DNA from: Flavobacterium acetivorans
GTDB taxonomy: Bacteria > Bacteroidota > Bacteroidia > Flavobacteriales > Flavobacteriaceae
Direction: 5' to 3'
DNA: 64,000 bases
Assembly (NCBI RefSeq): GCF_020911885.1
Contig: NZ_CP087132.1
Location: forward strand, 186,001 to 250,000
The notes beneath the pieces are model-generated. The model was not told the origin of the DNA. It ran no database searches and saw only the letters and a program-made list of their open reading frames with translations. Made by a program: the position numbers and the translations under genes. The stretch's first letter is position 1. Each line of letters starts with the position of its first letter. Positions 27,658-37,463 of this stretch are shown one piece after another.

Positions 27658-28272
27658 ATGTACACTCCTGATATTTACAAAAACGAAAATCAAGAAGAGA
27701 TAAATGTTTTTTTAAAAGAAAACAGCTTTGGAATCCTTATCAACCAGACGGAAGGCAAATTATGGGCCACCCATATCCCTTTAGAATTAGATACTAATAC
27801 CGAAGGAAAGACGGTTTTGCAAGGCCACATTTCAAAGGAAAATCCGCAATGGAAAGGTTTTGCAGATAATGACGAAGTTTTGGCTGTTTTTTCAGGGCCA
27901 CATAGCTATATTTCATCCTCTTGGTACGATCACGAGAATGTTCCCACCTGGAATTACATTGCCGTACATGTTTATGGAAAAATCAAAATAATTGAAGGCA
28001 AAGCGGTAATAGAATCTTTAAAAAAACTGGTAAACAAGTACGAACAAAATTCTGAAAAGCCAGTTAGAATAGAAGATCTATCGGAAGAAACCATGAAGCA
28101 AGCTTGTGGAATAGTCGCCTTTGAAATTGAAATAACAGCCATTCAAGCCACCAAAAAAATGTCCCAAAACCGTGACAGTAAAAACTACCAAAACATTATT
28201 TCAGAATTAGAAAAAACCCAGAAAAATCAGTCCATTGCCGTTGCAAATGAGATGAAAAAATGTCCCCGATAA
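27658..28272 (+). CDS. PaiB-family FMN-binding protein
   Basis: 204 residues matching PaiB: MYTPDIYKNENQEEI start, WATHIPLEL, the split-barrel phrase VFSGPHSYISSSWYDHENVPTWNY, and VAFEIEITAIQATKKMSQN. The Bacillus subtilis member represses sporulation and protease genes; other members are probably flavin-binding oxidoreductases. Function here is open. Confidence 0.9.
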   Translation: MYTPDIYKNENQEEINVFLKENSFGILINQTEGKLWATHIPLELDTNTEGKTVLQGHISKENPQWKGFADNDEVLAVFSGPHSYISSSWYDHENVPTWNYIAVHVYGKIKIIEGKAVIESLKKLVNKYEQNSEKPVRIEDLSEETMKQACGIVAFEIEITAIQATKKMSQNRDSKNYQNIISELEKTQKNQSIAVANEMKKCPR

Positions 28273-28322
28273 ATTCTTTTAAAATTCGCTATTTATAATT
28301 TATAATTACATAATTCAATTCA

Positions 28323-28330
28323 TACCTTTG
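28323..28330 (+). promoter_or_regulatory. Promoter -7 element TACCTTTG
   Basis: Perfect TAnnTTTG match 29 bases before the GT2 gene; probably drives both the glycosyltransferase and the overlapping sigma factor. Confidence 0.6.
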
Positions 28331-28359
28331 CACCCGATTTAATAACTCATAAAACTCAA

Positions 28360-29466
28360 ATGCTTATACTGATTCTTTACTTTTTTATTGCTATCGTTGC
28401 CATTCAACTCGCTTATTATTTAGGTGTTTTCGGGAAGTTTGCTTTTGCGAAAGCACAAAAAATAACGCCCAAAAGAATTCCGATTTCTGTTATTGTCTGC
28501 GCCAAAAATGAAGAAGAAAACGTAGCAAAATTCATCCCGTTACTTGCTGAACAAGACTATCCTGATTTTGAAATAGTTTTGATTGACGATGCTTCGAGTG
28601 ATAATACCTTGGAAATTTTTGAAGCTTTTGAAAAACAATATTCCAACATTCGCTTGGTTAAAGTTCAAAATAACGAAGCTTTTTGGGGGAACAAGAAATA
28701 TGCGTTAACTCTGGGTATAAAAGCGGCCAAAAAAGAGTACCTACTATTTACTGATGCCGATTGCTACCCTACTTCTAAAGAATGGATTACAGCAATGAGT
28801 TCCCAGTTTACGATGCAAAAAACGATTGTTCTAGGCTATGGTGGCTATGAAAAAATTGCCAATTCTTTTCTAAACAAACTCATTCGTTTTGAAACAGTAC
28901 TTACCGCAATCCAATATTTTTCTTGGGCTAAAATAGGACATCCGTATATGGGAGTAGGGAGAAACATGGCTTACAAAAAGGAAGAGTTTTTCAAGGTAAA
29001 TGGTTTTATAAATCACATACAGGTGCGTTCCGGAGATGATGATTTATTCATCAATGAGGCCGCCAGAGGAAAAAACACCACTATTTCATTTACTCCTGAA
29101 AGTTTTACCTATTCTAAACCTAAAACCACATACAAGGATTGGCTTACGCAAAAAAGAAGACATATAGCAACGGCTAGTCACTATAAAAAGTTTGACCAAT
29201 TCCAATTGGGTACTTTTTATTGCTCTCAATTCTTATTCCTATTACTTCCCATTCTATTATTGTCTTTTCAATTTCAATGGATATTAGTACTAAGTTTAAT
29301 TGCTACCCGTTATCTATTTGCTTGGATTGTTATAGGATTTTCTGCCGGAAAACTTAAAGAAAATGATTTAAAATATTGGTTTCCTGTAGTAGAATTACTG
29401 CTTATATTGATTCAAATCAATATCTTTATAAAAAATATATTCTCAAAACCGGTCAATTGGAAATAA
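28360..29466 (+). CDS. Membrane glycosyltransferase family 2
   Basis: 368 residues. An N-terminal membrane helix is followed by a GT-A domain at about 42-270: PISVIVCAKNEEENV, VLIDDASSDNTLE, and LFTDADCYP as the DxD site. RSGDDDLFINE and TQKRRHIATASHY (a QxxRW-like element) follow. Two or three further membrane segments fill the C-terminus. The product is a polymer or lipid-linked glycan of unknown kind. Its end overlaps the ECF sigma gene by 10 bases. Confidence 0.9.
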   Translation: MLILILYFFIAIVAIQLAYYLGVFGKFAFAKAQKITPKRIPISVIVCAKNEEENVAKFIPLLAEQDYPDFEIVLIDDASSDNTLEIFEAFEKQYSNIRLVKVQNNEAFWGNKKYALTLGIKAAKKEYLLFTDADCYPTSKEWITAMSSQFTMQKTIVLGYGGYEKIANSFLNKLIRFETVLTAIQYFSWAKIGHPYMGVGRNMAYKKEEFFKVNGFINHIQVRSGDDDLFINEAARGKNTTISFTPESFTYSKPKTTYKDWLTQKRRHIATASHYKKFDQFQLGTFYCSQFLFLLLPILLLSFQFQWILVLSLIATRYLFAWIVIGFSAGKLKENDLKYWFPVVELLLILIQINIFIKNIFSKPVNWK

Positions 29467-30008
29467 ACACTCAAATAGAAAAAGCAAAAGAAGGTGATCA
29501 AACCGCCTTTACATTTCTATTAAATTTATATTGGAATGAAGTTTATGGCTTCATGCTTAAACGCACTGAAAACGAAACTATTGCCGAGGATATCACTATT
29601 GAAACATTCTCAAAAGCCTTTGATAAAATCAGCACTTACAATCCTGAATTTCAATTCAACACTTGGCTAATCAGCATTGCCAAAAATGTCCATATTGATT
29701 TATTACGAAAAAAGAAGTCAAGCCTTTTTGTAGAAATTACAGACAAGGAAGATCAAAAAGCATATAACATTGCTGATACCACTCCGTCTGCAGAAGACGA
29801 GTTGATTACAGAGCAAAACCTTTCGCAATTATTGCAGTATATTAAAGAATTAAAACCGCACTATCAGGAAGTGATTCAATTGCGGTATTTTCAGGAAATG
29901 AGCTATCAGGAAATCGCCAACAAAATTGACGAACCCTTGAGTAATGTAAAAATCAAATTGCTTCGTGCCAAAAAACTGCTGGCAGAAATTATACACAATA
30001 GACGATAA
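29457..30008 (+). CDS. ECF-type RNA polymerase sigma factor
   Basis: 183 residues from a TTG start at 29457 that overlaps the end of the glycosyltransferase gene by 10 bases. An ATG-started version from 29376 would overlap by 91 bases and is unlikely. Region 2 reads AEDITIETFSKAFDKI and FNTWLISIAKNVHIDLLRKKK. Region 4 reads VIQLRYFQEMSYQEIANKI and SNVKIKLLRAKKLL. No anti-sigma gene follows; a terminator does. Translational coupling with the glycosyltransferase is likely. Confidence 0.88.
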   Translation: MEINTQIEKAKEGDQTAFTFLLNLYWNEVYGFMLKRTENETIAEDITIETFSKAFDKISTYNPEFQFNTWLISIAKNVHIDLLRKKKSSLFVEITDKEDQKAYNIADTTPSAEDELITEQNLSQLLQYIKELKPHYQEVIQLRYFQEMSYQEIANKIDEPLSNVKIKLLRAKKLLAEIIHNRR

Positions 30009-30020
30009 CATTCTTTATAA

Positions 30021-30057
30021 AAAAATGGTCTAAATCAATATTAGACCATTTTTTTTA
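30021..30057. terminator. Bidirectional terminator
   Basis: A perfect 12-bp stem AAAAATGGTCTA / TAGACCATTTTT with T runs on both strands, between the sigma factor and the convergent phosphodiesterase gene. Confidence 0.85.
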
Positions 30058-30074
30058 TAATTGAAACCTGAAAA

Positions 30075-30827
30075 TTATTTCACAATTCTTTCTGGATAAT
30101 CCGTAATGATTCCACTTACTTTAAGTTCCTTCAAATTTTTAATATCTGCTGGTTCATTAGCTGTCCAAGGATAAATTTTGAAATTATTCGCCTTCATTAT
30201 AGCTACATTTGCGGCAGTCAAAGTTTTATGATAAGGATTTATCGCCTGTGCCTTAAGCTCTTTTCCTGTTTTGATAACGTCCTCAATAGGATCTTTATAA
30301 GTAAGCAATCCTATAGCGATTTCATTGCTTAAAGATCTCATTTTTTGCAATTCGCTTATTCGAAAACTAGAAATAAAGAAATCTTTATTTTTCCAACCTT
30401 TCCTCTTATATTCTTCTATTATTTTATAAGTATCTGTAGCAGTATTAGCACCTTTCAACTCAATATTAAGCACCACTTTTCTGTTTATAGTTTCAATCAC
30501 TTCTTGCAAAGTTGGAATTTGATGTTGACCTGCAACCAAAACTTTTCTCAATTCTTCAAAACTATACTCTTCTATTTTTCCTTTGGCATTTGTAATTCTA
30601 TCCAAAGCATCATCGTGAAAAACAACCATTTCGCCGGTTTTAATTTTAAAAACATCAATTTCTAACATATCTGCTTTCAACTCGATTGCTTTTTCTATTG
30701 ATGCCAATGTATTTTCGGTGGCATGTCCCATAGCTCCTCTGTGACCACAAACCACTAATTTATTTGACGAACAATTTGAAAAAAATAAGGCCAAGGATAA
30801 AGCCAATACTGGTTTAATGATTTTCAT
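30075..30827 (-). CDS. Glycerophosphodiester phosphodiesterase-family lipoprotein
   Basis: 250 residues with lipobox FFSNC (Cys19). The TIM-barrel GDPD domain shows CGHRGAMGHATENT, EIDVFKTGEMVVFHDDALDR (with a short insertion after DVFK), and a C-terminal YPWTANEPADI. It hydrolyses glycerophosphodiesters, releasing glycerol-3-phosphate. The location is periplasm or outer membrane. Confidence 0.9.
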   Translation of the reverse strand: MKIIKPVLALSLALFFSNCSSNKLVVCGHRGAMGHATENTLASIEKAIELKADMLEIDVFKIKTGEMVVFHDDALDRITNAKGKIEEYSFEELRKVLVAGQHQIPTLQEVIETINRKVVLNIELKGANTATDTYKIIEEYKRKGWKNKDFFISSFRISELQKMRSLSNEIAIGLLTYKDPIEDVIKTGKELKAQAINPYHKTLTAANVAIMKANNFKIYPWTANEPADIKNLKELKVSGIITDYPERIVK

Positions 30828-31093
30828 AAATATAATTTTAAATTTTCACTGTAAAAATAGCGCATCCAGTAGATTTCAAGATTAAGAGAGGATTAAATTT
30901 AGACTATTTTATCTAAATAAATCAGATACTCTTAGCGGTATTTTAGTTAACAATCCCTTAAGAAAACGCCTCATCCGAGTCGCTTTTTTAGTTTTTCTTT
31001 AACACAAAAGTATCCTAGTGTTATTATTAAAATAACCGTCTTTTCTGGATTAGTCAATTCCTTTGTCGGCACAAAAAAACAAAAAAAATATCC

Positions 31094-34000
31094 ATGAAAC
31101 ACCTTAAGCTATTTTTATTTATGATTGCGCTGACGGCATTTGTCAGCAATAAAAATTTTGCCCAAACTACCGAAGCATCCATTTCGGGTGTCGTTTTAGG
31201 CAATAATTTAGAACCTGTTAAAGAAGCAATGATTCAAGTACGGAATGAATCAACAGGATTTAAAACTAATTCCTTGTCTAACTTTAAAGGAGTTTTTACA
31301 TTCAAAGAGCTACCCTTAGGAGGACCTTATACGATAAGTGTTAAAGCCTTAGGTTATGGAGAACAGCTTCGCTCTGGCTATACTTTAAATCAAGGTGATT
31401 TAATAAATATCGAAATTTTGATGCAAGATGACATTCAAAACTTAGAAGTAGTTGAAGTGGTGGGTCGAGGTTTAAAAAACAAAACCGGAAATCTAGGAGC
31501 TGCAACTGCCGTTACTTCTAAACTAATCAACGCTCTACCTGTAAATGGAAGAAATTTTAGCAGTTTAACAGATTTATCTCCTTTGAGTCGAGGGGGAAAT
31601 ATCTCCGGCCAATTAGCTTCTTCTACTAATTACACTCTTGACGGAATGAACGCCAAAAACCCTACCTCGGCCGGAGCCACATCCAGCCGAAGCGGAGCAC
31701 CTTACTCAATATCAATAGAAGCAGTAAGAGAGTTCAATGTAGTTACGAACCAATATGATGTTTCTTATGGTCGAAGTGGAGGAGGAACGGTAAGCGCTGT
31801 AACTAAATCAGGTACAAATGAGCTAAGTGGAAGTATGTTTGCCTATAACAGAGCGGACTGGCTATCTAGTTCCTATGACATTAGAGGAAATAAACGCACC
31901 GATGACTTTACAACCACCCAATATGGCTTTACCCTTGGTGGACCAATCATTAAAGATAAATTACATTTCTTTGTCGCTTGGGATCATCAGCAAGATTCTC
32001 GTCCCTTAATCATTGCCGACGTACAATCTGCAGAAGACGAACAGCGTTTCAACATTACAAAAACAACATTAGACAATTTTGTCAACATTGCACGAAACAA
32101 ATATGGTGTTTCCAACGACCGTCAATATGGTTCTTTTGGAAAAAAACGCAATTCAGATGCCGCTTTTGCCCGTATCGACTGGCAAATTAACGACAATAAT
32201 TTACTGACCTTACGCAACAACTTTACTTATGACAATAATAAATTAGGACTACAAGATAATACTTCGATCAACTTATACGAATCTTATGGAGACGATTTGA
32301 ATGTTGACAATAGTATTTTAGCCTCTTTGCGAACCAAAGTAAACTCAAGAGTGACTAATGAGCTAAAAGTACAACATCTATATACCTTCCAAGACAGTAA
32401 TCCAGGAGACCAATTGCCTTCATACAATATCCCAAGAGCAATTGTAGAAAATGTTGCTTCAAACATTAATGGCTCAACAAAAACTACTAATATCCAAATT
32501 GGAGGCCACCGATTTGCCCAAGAAAAATTCACCAATAATGTTTTCCAAATTGTAAACAACCTTTATTATAATACCGATAAAGTAAAATATACTTTTGGTT
32601 TTGATTTAATGCATACCAATTCAAAATCTTTATACGGTAGCGAAGTAAACGGTCGTTTTCATTTTAACGGTATAACTAATTTTGACAATCAAACGCCCTA
32701 TCGTTATTACAGAGAAGTTCCTCTAGTGGATGACCCTACAGTCATTTCAAACATATTCAATGCAGGTCTTTATGGGCAGCTGCAAACTAAAATAGCCTTA
32801 GGACTAGACCTAACTTTAGGTTTGCGATTTGATTATGCAAAATACCCTACAGCAACATTCAATCAATTAGCTTTTGATGAACTAGGAATACGTACTGACA
32901 ACAAACTAAAGTCGGCAATTTTTCAACCAAGAATGCAATTCTCTTGGGATGTAAATGAAAACCGTACTGATTATATTCGTTTTGGCGCAGGTGTTTTTGC
33001 TTCAGACATGAATAATTATGCCGTTATCAACAATTTATATTTTGACGGAAATCATACAGCTACAGTAGATGTAAGATCTCCAAATATACCAATGCCTAAT
33101 TTTAATGACTATCGTACTAATTACTCCAGTATCCCAACTTTAGACGCTTTCCAATTGCCTACAATTAATTTCACAGGTACTGACGCTAAAGTACCGGTAG
33201 TATACAAAGCCAATTTATCTTATTCCCACTTCTTTACAGGCAAATTAAAAGCTGGAATTGCGGCTTATGCGACTTTAGCACGCAACAACTATACGTATGT
33301 AGATCGAAATATGGTCGAAAATCCGTTCTTTACCTTAGCCAATGAAGGAAATCGAGGAGTATATGTTCCTGCAAGTTCCATCCCTGCAAATGGAGCTGGA
33401 GACTGGATGCAAGGGCGCATCAGCGATAAACTAGGACGCGTTTTAGAATTAAACAGTGAGGCCAAAGTCAATCAATTTGCATTAGTTGCTGATGCTTCGT
33501 ATCGTTACTTTAAAGACGGTGAAATTTCGGCGAGTTATACTTTGAATGAGACCAAAGATAATACCTCATATAACGGAAATGTAGCAAATACAGCCACATT
33601 AGTATTACCAGTTAAAGATGACCCAAGAGACTTAAGCAAAATGAGTTACTCTGACAATCATTTCCGCCATAAAGTCGTACTATACGGAACATTGCCTACT
33701 TTTTATGGGTTTAGCGTAGGAATTCGTTACTCTGGAATTGGAGGTACTCGTTACAGTTTATTATCAGGCGGAAATACAAACGGAGACTTTGTTTCTTCTT
33801 CAAATGATTTAGCCTATATTTTTGACATCAATAGTCCAGATGTTCCTCAAAACATAAAAACAGGAATCCAGACAATACTTGACAATCCACAAGCAAGCCA
33901 AAGTTTAAAAAATTACATCAACAAATATTCTGGTAAATTAGCCGAAAGAAATGGAGGGATAAACGAATTCTACGGACTTGTCGATGTAAGAATTAGCAAA

Positions 34001-34270
34001 AAAGTAAATTTATACAAAAAACAATATTTAGAGTTTACAGCAGATATATTCAATTTTGCCAATTTATTAAATAAAGAATGGGGTGTCAATAAATCTTTAG
34101 GAAACAGATCCATATATGCTTTAGGCACGCCGGCATCAGGAACTACAGCTGCAATTCCTGGCTTTGACAGCACCAAGCAACAATACAATTACAGAGTTAA
34201 CAATGCTGGTCTTCCTACTCTTTCTGGAAACCCATTTCAAATACAAATTGGATTCAAATACGCCTTTTAA
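31094..34270 (+). CDS. Oar-like TonB-dependent outer-membrane receptor
   Basis: 1,058 residues. Signal peptide, then a carboxypeptidase-regulatory-like beta domain at about 28-110 (ASISGVVLGNNLEPVKEAMI). A plug domain follows with LPVNGRNFSSLTDLSPL, YTLDGMNAKN and DVSYGRSGGGTVSAVTKSGTN, and a ~800-residue beta-barrel ends in a terminal aromatic (KYAF). The G-R-N-F and SGGGTVSAVTKSGTN phrases are typical of Oar (OmpA-related) receptors. The ligand is unknown; the next gene encodes a TonB-type energy transducer. Confidence 0.93.
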   Translation: MKHLKLFLFMIALTAFVSNKNFAQTTEASISGVVLGNNLEPVKEAMIQVRNESTGFKTNSLSNFKGVFTFKELPLGGPYTISVKALGYGEQLRSGYTLNQGDLINIEILMQDDIQNLEVVEVVGRGLKNKTGNLGAATAVTSKLINALPVNGRNFSSLTDLSPLSRGGNISGQLASSTNYTLDGMNAKNPTSAGATSSRSGAPYSISIEAVREFNVVTNQYDVSYGRSGGGTVSAVTKSGTNELSGSMFAYNRADWLSSSYDIRGNKRTDDFTTTQYGFTLGGPIIKDKLHFFVAWDHQQDSRPLIIADVQSAEDEQRFNITKTTLDNFVNIARNKYGVSNDRQYGSFGKKRNSDAAFARIDWQINDNNLLTLRNNFTYDNNKLGLQDNTSINLYESYGDDLNVDNSILASLRTKVNSRVTNELKVQHLYTFQDSNPGDQLPSYNIPRAIVENVASNINGSTKTTNIQIGGHRFAQEKFTNNVFQIVNNLYYNTDKVKYTFGFDLMHTNSKSLYGSEVNGRFHFNGITNFDNQTPYRYYREVPLVDDPTVISNIFNAGLYGQLQTKIALGLDLTLGLRFDYAKYPTATFNQLAFDELGIRTDNKLKSAIFQPRMQFSWDVNENRTDYIRFGAGVFASDMNNYAVINNLYFDGNHTATVDVRSPNIPMPNFNDYRTNYSSIPTLDAFQLPTINFTGTDAKVPVVYKANLSYSHFFTGKLKAGIAAYATLARNNYTYVDRNMVENPFFTLANEGNRGVYVPASSIPANGAGDWMQGRISDKLGRVLELNSEAKVNQFALVADASYRYFKDGEISASYTLNETKDNTSYNGNVANTATLVLPVKDDPRDLSKMSYSDNHFRHKVVLYGTLPTFYGFSVGIRYSGIGGTRYSLLSGGNTNGDFVSSSNDLAYIFDINSPDVPQNIKTGIQTILDNPQASQSLKNYINKYSGKLAERNGGINEFYGLVDVRISKKVNLYKKQYLEFTADIFNFANLLNKEWGVNKSLGNRSIYALGTPASGTTAAIPGFDSTKQQYNYRVNNAGLPTLSGNPFQIQIGFKYAF

Positions 34271-34293
34271 ATAATTCAATTGAACAAAAGAAT

Positions 34294-34328
34294 AAAGCGC
34301 ATTCATTAACTTGAATGCGCTTTTATTT
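34294..34328 (+). terminator. Rho-independent terminator
   Basis: A perfect 12-bp stem AAAGCGCATTCA / TGAATGCGCTTT with a 6-base loop and a T run, right after the receptor gene. It separates it from the tonB gene. Confidence 0.85.
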
Positions 34329-34519
34329 ATAAATTAATTTAAATTTTATGATAAAATAAAAATATTTAAACAAATAAAAGTTAAATAAGTAAACATAAAA
34401 CAAATTATATTAAAAATAAATACTAAATTTATATACTAAAATTCGCATTTTTAATATTCCAAAATAAAAATATTCTTGCTTATGATTTAATCTTTACCTA
34501 ACCATTAAATCCATATATC

Positions 34520-35338
34520 ATGTCAAAACCAAATCTTTACGAAACCAACTGGATTGATCTAGTTTTCGAAAACAAAAACAAAGAATATGGGGCGTATCAA
34601 TTGCGCAAGGAAAGCACCAGAACGTCTGTGTTTGCACTTTTTATAGGCATACTATTATGTGCCTCATTAATGAGTGTTCCAAGGATTCTGAGCTATTTTA
34701 ATGTAGAGAAAGACAATTCGGTCACAATTCCGGAATTAGACCAAATCATCCACATCACCAATATTGCACCTAACATAATTAAAAAAAAGCAAAACCCGAT
34801 TCCACCAAAAGCTTCTCAACAAAAAGCAATAGCCCTCATCGACAAAAAACAACTAACAAACCCTACAATCGTTAAAGCAGATTTAGCAACACCCGATATC
34901 GCAAAAAATATTGAAAATAATGCTGTAGCAAACAATGACGGTATTACAACCATAGGAGTGAACTCAACAAATTCGCAAGGATCAGGAGCAGAAACTTCAA
35001 AAGGCATGGATTCTGGCAATGATGTTGTAACCAGCAACACTCTAGACAAACAACCGGAATTCCCGGGCGGCATCAGCAAATTCTATGCTTACATCAGTCG
35101 AAAATTTGAAAGTCCCGAAATAGAAGAAGCTAAAAACATTCGCATCTTTGTCTATTTTGTTGTAGAGAAAGACGGCAGCATGAGTGACATTCAAGTAAAA
35201 AACAATCCTGGTTATGGACTGGAAAAAGAAGCTATTCGCGTTTTAAAATCCTTAAAAACCAAATGGACTCCGGGAATAATCGATTCAAAACCGGTACGAA
35301 CAGCCTACAGCCTTCCTATTACGGTTCAAATGAATTAA
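34520..35338 (+). CDS. TonB-family energy transducer
   Basis: 272 residues. The N-terminal cytoplasmic segment (NKNKEYGAYQLRKE) is typical of Bacteroidota TonB, followed by one membrane helix at about 35-53. A periplasmic Pro/Lys/Asn linker and a C-terminal TonB domain (PEFPGGISKFYAYI, VYFVVEKDGSMSDIQVKN, ALRV-like ALKSLKTKWTPG) follow. It transmits proton-motive energy to outer-membrane receptors. It is separated from the receptor by a terminator, so it is independently expressed; its promoter in the AT-rich 34330-34519 spacer was not identified. Confidence 0.92.
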   Translation: MSKPNLYETNWIDLVFENKNKEYGAYQLRKESTRTSVFALFIGILLCASLMSVPRILSYFNVEKDNSVTIPELDQIIHITNIAPNIIKKKQNPIPPKASQQKAIALIDKKQLTNPTIVKADLATPDIAKNIENNAVANNDGITTIGVNSTNSQGSGAETSKGMDSGNDVVTSNTLDKQPEFPGGISKFYAYISRKFESPEIEEAKNIRIFVYFVVEKDGSMSDIQVKNNPGYGLEKEAIRVLKSLKTKWTPGIIDSKPVRTAYSLPITVQMN

Positions 35339-35358
35339 TCCTAGAAAGACACATTTTT

Positions 35359-35390
35359 AAAAAGCAGTACTCATAATACTGCTTTTTTTT
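35359..35390 (+). terminator. Rho-independent terminator of tonB-family gene
   Basis: AAAAAGCAGTA / TACTGCTTTTT stem with a 7-base loop and a long T run, about 20 bases after the stop. Confidence 0.8.
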
Positions 35391-35449
35391 AAAACAATTC
35401 TCTACTGAACCTTCGGTAGCTAAACAGCTAATTTTAAATCAACATTTCT

Positions 35450-35457
35450 TATCTTTG
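35450..35457 (+). promoter_or_regulatory. Promoter -7 element TATCTTTG
   Basis: Perfect TAnnTTTG match 18 bases before the lipA ATG. Confidence 0.6.
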
Positions 35458-35475
35458 CGGTCTGAAAATTGATTT

Positions 35476-36375
35476 ATGGAAACTGTTACAGAAAATATTT
35501 TAGCTGCCGGAACCCGAAGCAAAGCCGAATCGAACGTAGTTAAACCAAAATGGTTAAAAGTAAAACTCCCGATAGGGCAAAAATACACTGAACTACGCGG
35601 TTTAGTAGATAAATATAGCCTGAACACCATTTGTACCTCAGGAAGCTGTCCTAATATGGGAGAATGCTGGGGCGAGGGAACGGCTACTTTTATGATTTTA
35701 GGAAATACCTGTACGCGTTCTTGCGGTTTTTGCGGGGTAAAAACCGGCAGACCCGAAACGGTAGACTGGGACGAACCGGAGAAAGTGGCACGTTCTATTA
35801 AAATCATGAATATCAAACATGCTGTAATTACAAGTGTAGATAGAGATGATTTAAAAGATGGTGGTTCTATTATTTGGATAGAAACCGTAAAAGCCATTCG
35901 ACGAATGAATCCCAATACGACCTTAGAAACTTTGATTCCTGATTTTCAAGGAATCGAAAGAAATATTGACCGCATTGTAGAGGCAAATCCAGAAGTGGTT
36001 TCGCATAATATGGAAACCGTACGCAGATTGACCCGTGAAGTGCGTATTCAGGCAAAATATGACCGAAGCTTAGAAGTCTTACGTTATCTTAAAGAAAAAG
36101 GAATCAATAGAACCAAGTCAGGAATCATGTTGGGTCTTGGTGAAGAAGAGGAAGAAGTATTCCAAACCATGAGAGATTTACGCTATGCTAATGTAGATGT
36201 GGTTACGATAGGTCAATATTTACAGCCTAGTAAAAAGCATTTACCCGTTAAGGAATTCATAACTCCTGAACAATTTGCCCGATATGAAAAATATGGGTTG
36301 GAATTAGGATTCCGTCATGTAGAAAGTGGCCCATTAGTGCGTTCTTCATACAAAGCACAGAAGCATATTCTTTAA
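35476..36375 (+). CDS. lipA: Lipoyl synthase
   Basis: 299 residues. A radical-SAM enzyme that inserts two sulfurs into octanoyl groups on lipoyl domains. The auxiliary cluster site is [12 protein letters not shown], the radical-SAM site CTRSCGFC, and the C-terminus carries the RSSYKA motif that closes the auxiliary cluster. Standard length. It has its own promoter; the repeat at 36378 follows it. Confidence 0.97.
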   Translation: METVTENILAAGTRSKAESNVVKPKWLKVKLPIGQKYTELRGLVDKYSLNTICTSGSCPNMGECWGEGTATFMILGNTCTRSCGFCGVKTGRPETVDWDEPEKVARSIKIMNIKHAVITSVDRDDLKDGGSIIWIETVKAIRRMNPNTTLETLIPDFQGIERNIDRIVEANPEVVSHNMETVRRLTREVRIQAKYDRSLEVLRYLKEKGINRTKSGIMLGLGEEEEEVFQTMRDLRYANVDVVTIGQYLQPSKKHLPVKEFITPEQFARYEKYGLELGFRHVESGPLVRSSYKAQKHIL

Positions 36376-36377
36376 AA

Positions 36378-36441
36378 AAACGTTTCAAGTTTAAAGTTTC
36401 AAGTTGAGTATCTTTAAACCTGAAACTTTAAACTTTAAACA
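36378..36441. repeat. Low-complexity repeat with perfect 15-bp inverted repeat
   Basis: AAGTTTAAAGTTTCA (36387-36401) pairs perfectly with 36421-36435 around a 19-base loop; further ACTTTAAAC words follow. It ends 8 bases before the GAPDH start. There is no T run, so it is not a standard terminator. Confidence 0.65.
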
Positions 36442-36448
36442 AAATCTA

Positions 36449-37462
36449 TTGAAAACAAGAATTGCCATAAATGGTTTTGGAAGAATTGGTCGAAATCTAT
36501 TCCGACTACTCCTAAACCACCCCTCTATTGAAGTCATAGCCATAAATGACATTGCCGATAAAAAGACAATGGCTCATCTATTGAAATACGACAGCATTCA
36601 CGGAGTTTTACCCTACACCATAAGTGCTGATGAGAAAGGAATCCTTGTCGATGGTAAACAACATCTTTTTTTCCATGAAAAGAATATTTCAAACTTGGAT
36701 TGGAAAAGCCTAAACATTGATTATGTAATTGAATCTACAGGCAAACACAAAACTTTTGAAGAGTTGAATGCTCATATTCTTTCGGGTGCCAAAAAAGTAA
36801 TCCTTTCCGCTCCTTCAGAAGTAGACACCATCAAAACAGTCGTTTTAGGAGTCAATGAACACATTCTTGACGGAACCGAAACCATTCTGTCAAACGCCAG
36901 TTGCACAACAAACAATGCTGCGCCTATGATGAAAATTATAAACGAACTTTGTGGCATTCAACAAGCCTACATAACAACCATACACTCGTTCACCACCGAT
37001 CAGAGTTTACACGATCAGCCACATAAAGATTTACGCAGAGCCCGCGGAGCCAGTCAATCTATCGTTCCCACCACAACTGGTGCAGCCAAGGCATTGACTA
37101 AAATTTTCCCTGAATTAGATGGAAAAATAGGCGGTTGTGGGATTCGAGTTCCTGTACCCAATGGTTCATTGACTGACATTACCTTCAATGTAAAGCGAGA
37201 TGTAACCATTGAGGAAATAAATGAAGCTTTCAAACTGGCTGCTCAAACTAATCTTAAAGGGATTCTAGATTACACAGAGGATCCTATTGTTTCAGTAGAT
37301 ATAATAGGCAATAGAAACTCCTGTGTTTTTGACGCTCAATTGACTTCGGTTATTGACAGAATGGTAAAGGTAGTTGGCTGGTATGATAACGAAATAGGAT
37401 ACTCTTCCAGAATAATCGACTTGATATTACTAACAAACAAAACGAACCAACCTCAATCTTAA
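36449..37462 (+). CDS. gap: Type I glyceraldehyde-3-phosphate dehydrogenase
   Basis: 337 residues from a TTG at 36449 (MKTRIAINGFGRIGRN). An in-frame TTG at 36404 lies in the repeat and is rejected. Seen are the NAD-binding INGFGRIGRN, an Asp after the second strand (NDIAD) favouring NAD, the catalytic SNASCTTN, and WYDNEIGYSSR near the C-terminus. It oxidises GAP to 1,3-bisphosphoglycerate. One base separates it from the hybrid kinase downstream, which suggests co-transcription. Another gap copy elsewhere in the genome is possible. Confidence 0.94.
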   Translation: MKTRIAINGFGRIGRNLFRLLLNHPSIEVIAINDIADKKTMAHLLKYDSIHGVLPYTISADEKGILVDGKQHLFFHEKNISNLDWKSLNIDYVIESTGKHKTFEELNAHILSGAKKVILSAPSEVDTIKTVVLGVNEHILDGTETILSNASCTTNNAAPMMKIINELCGIQQAYITTIHSFTTDQSLHDQPHKDLRRARGASQSIVPTTTGAAKALTKIFPELDGKIGGCGIRVPVPNGSLTDITFNVKRDVTIEEINEAFKLAAQTNLKGILDYTEDPIVSVDIIGNRNSCVFDAQLTSVIDRMVKVVGWYDNEIGYSSRIIDLILLTNKTNQPQS

Positions 37463-37463
37463 A

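Noticed and set aside
30960..31020. Terminator-like AACGCCTC ... GTCGCTTTTTT
   Set aside because: The two halves do not pair well enough for a stable stem.
36404..36448. TTG at 36404 as the GAPDH start
   Set aside because: It lies in the repeat hairpin and adds residues absent from GAPDH; the TTG at 36449 gives the normal N-terminus.
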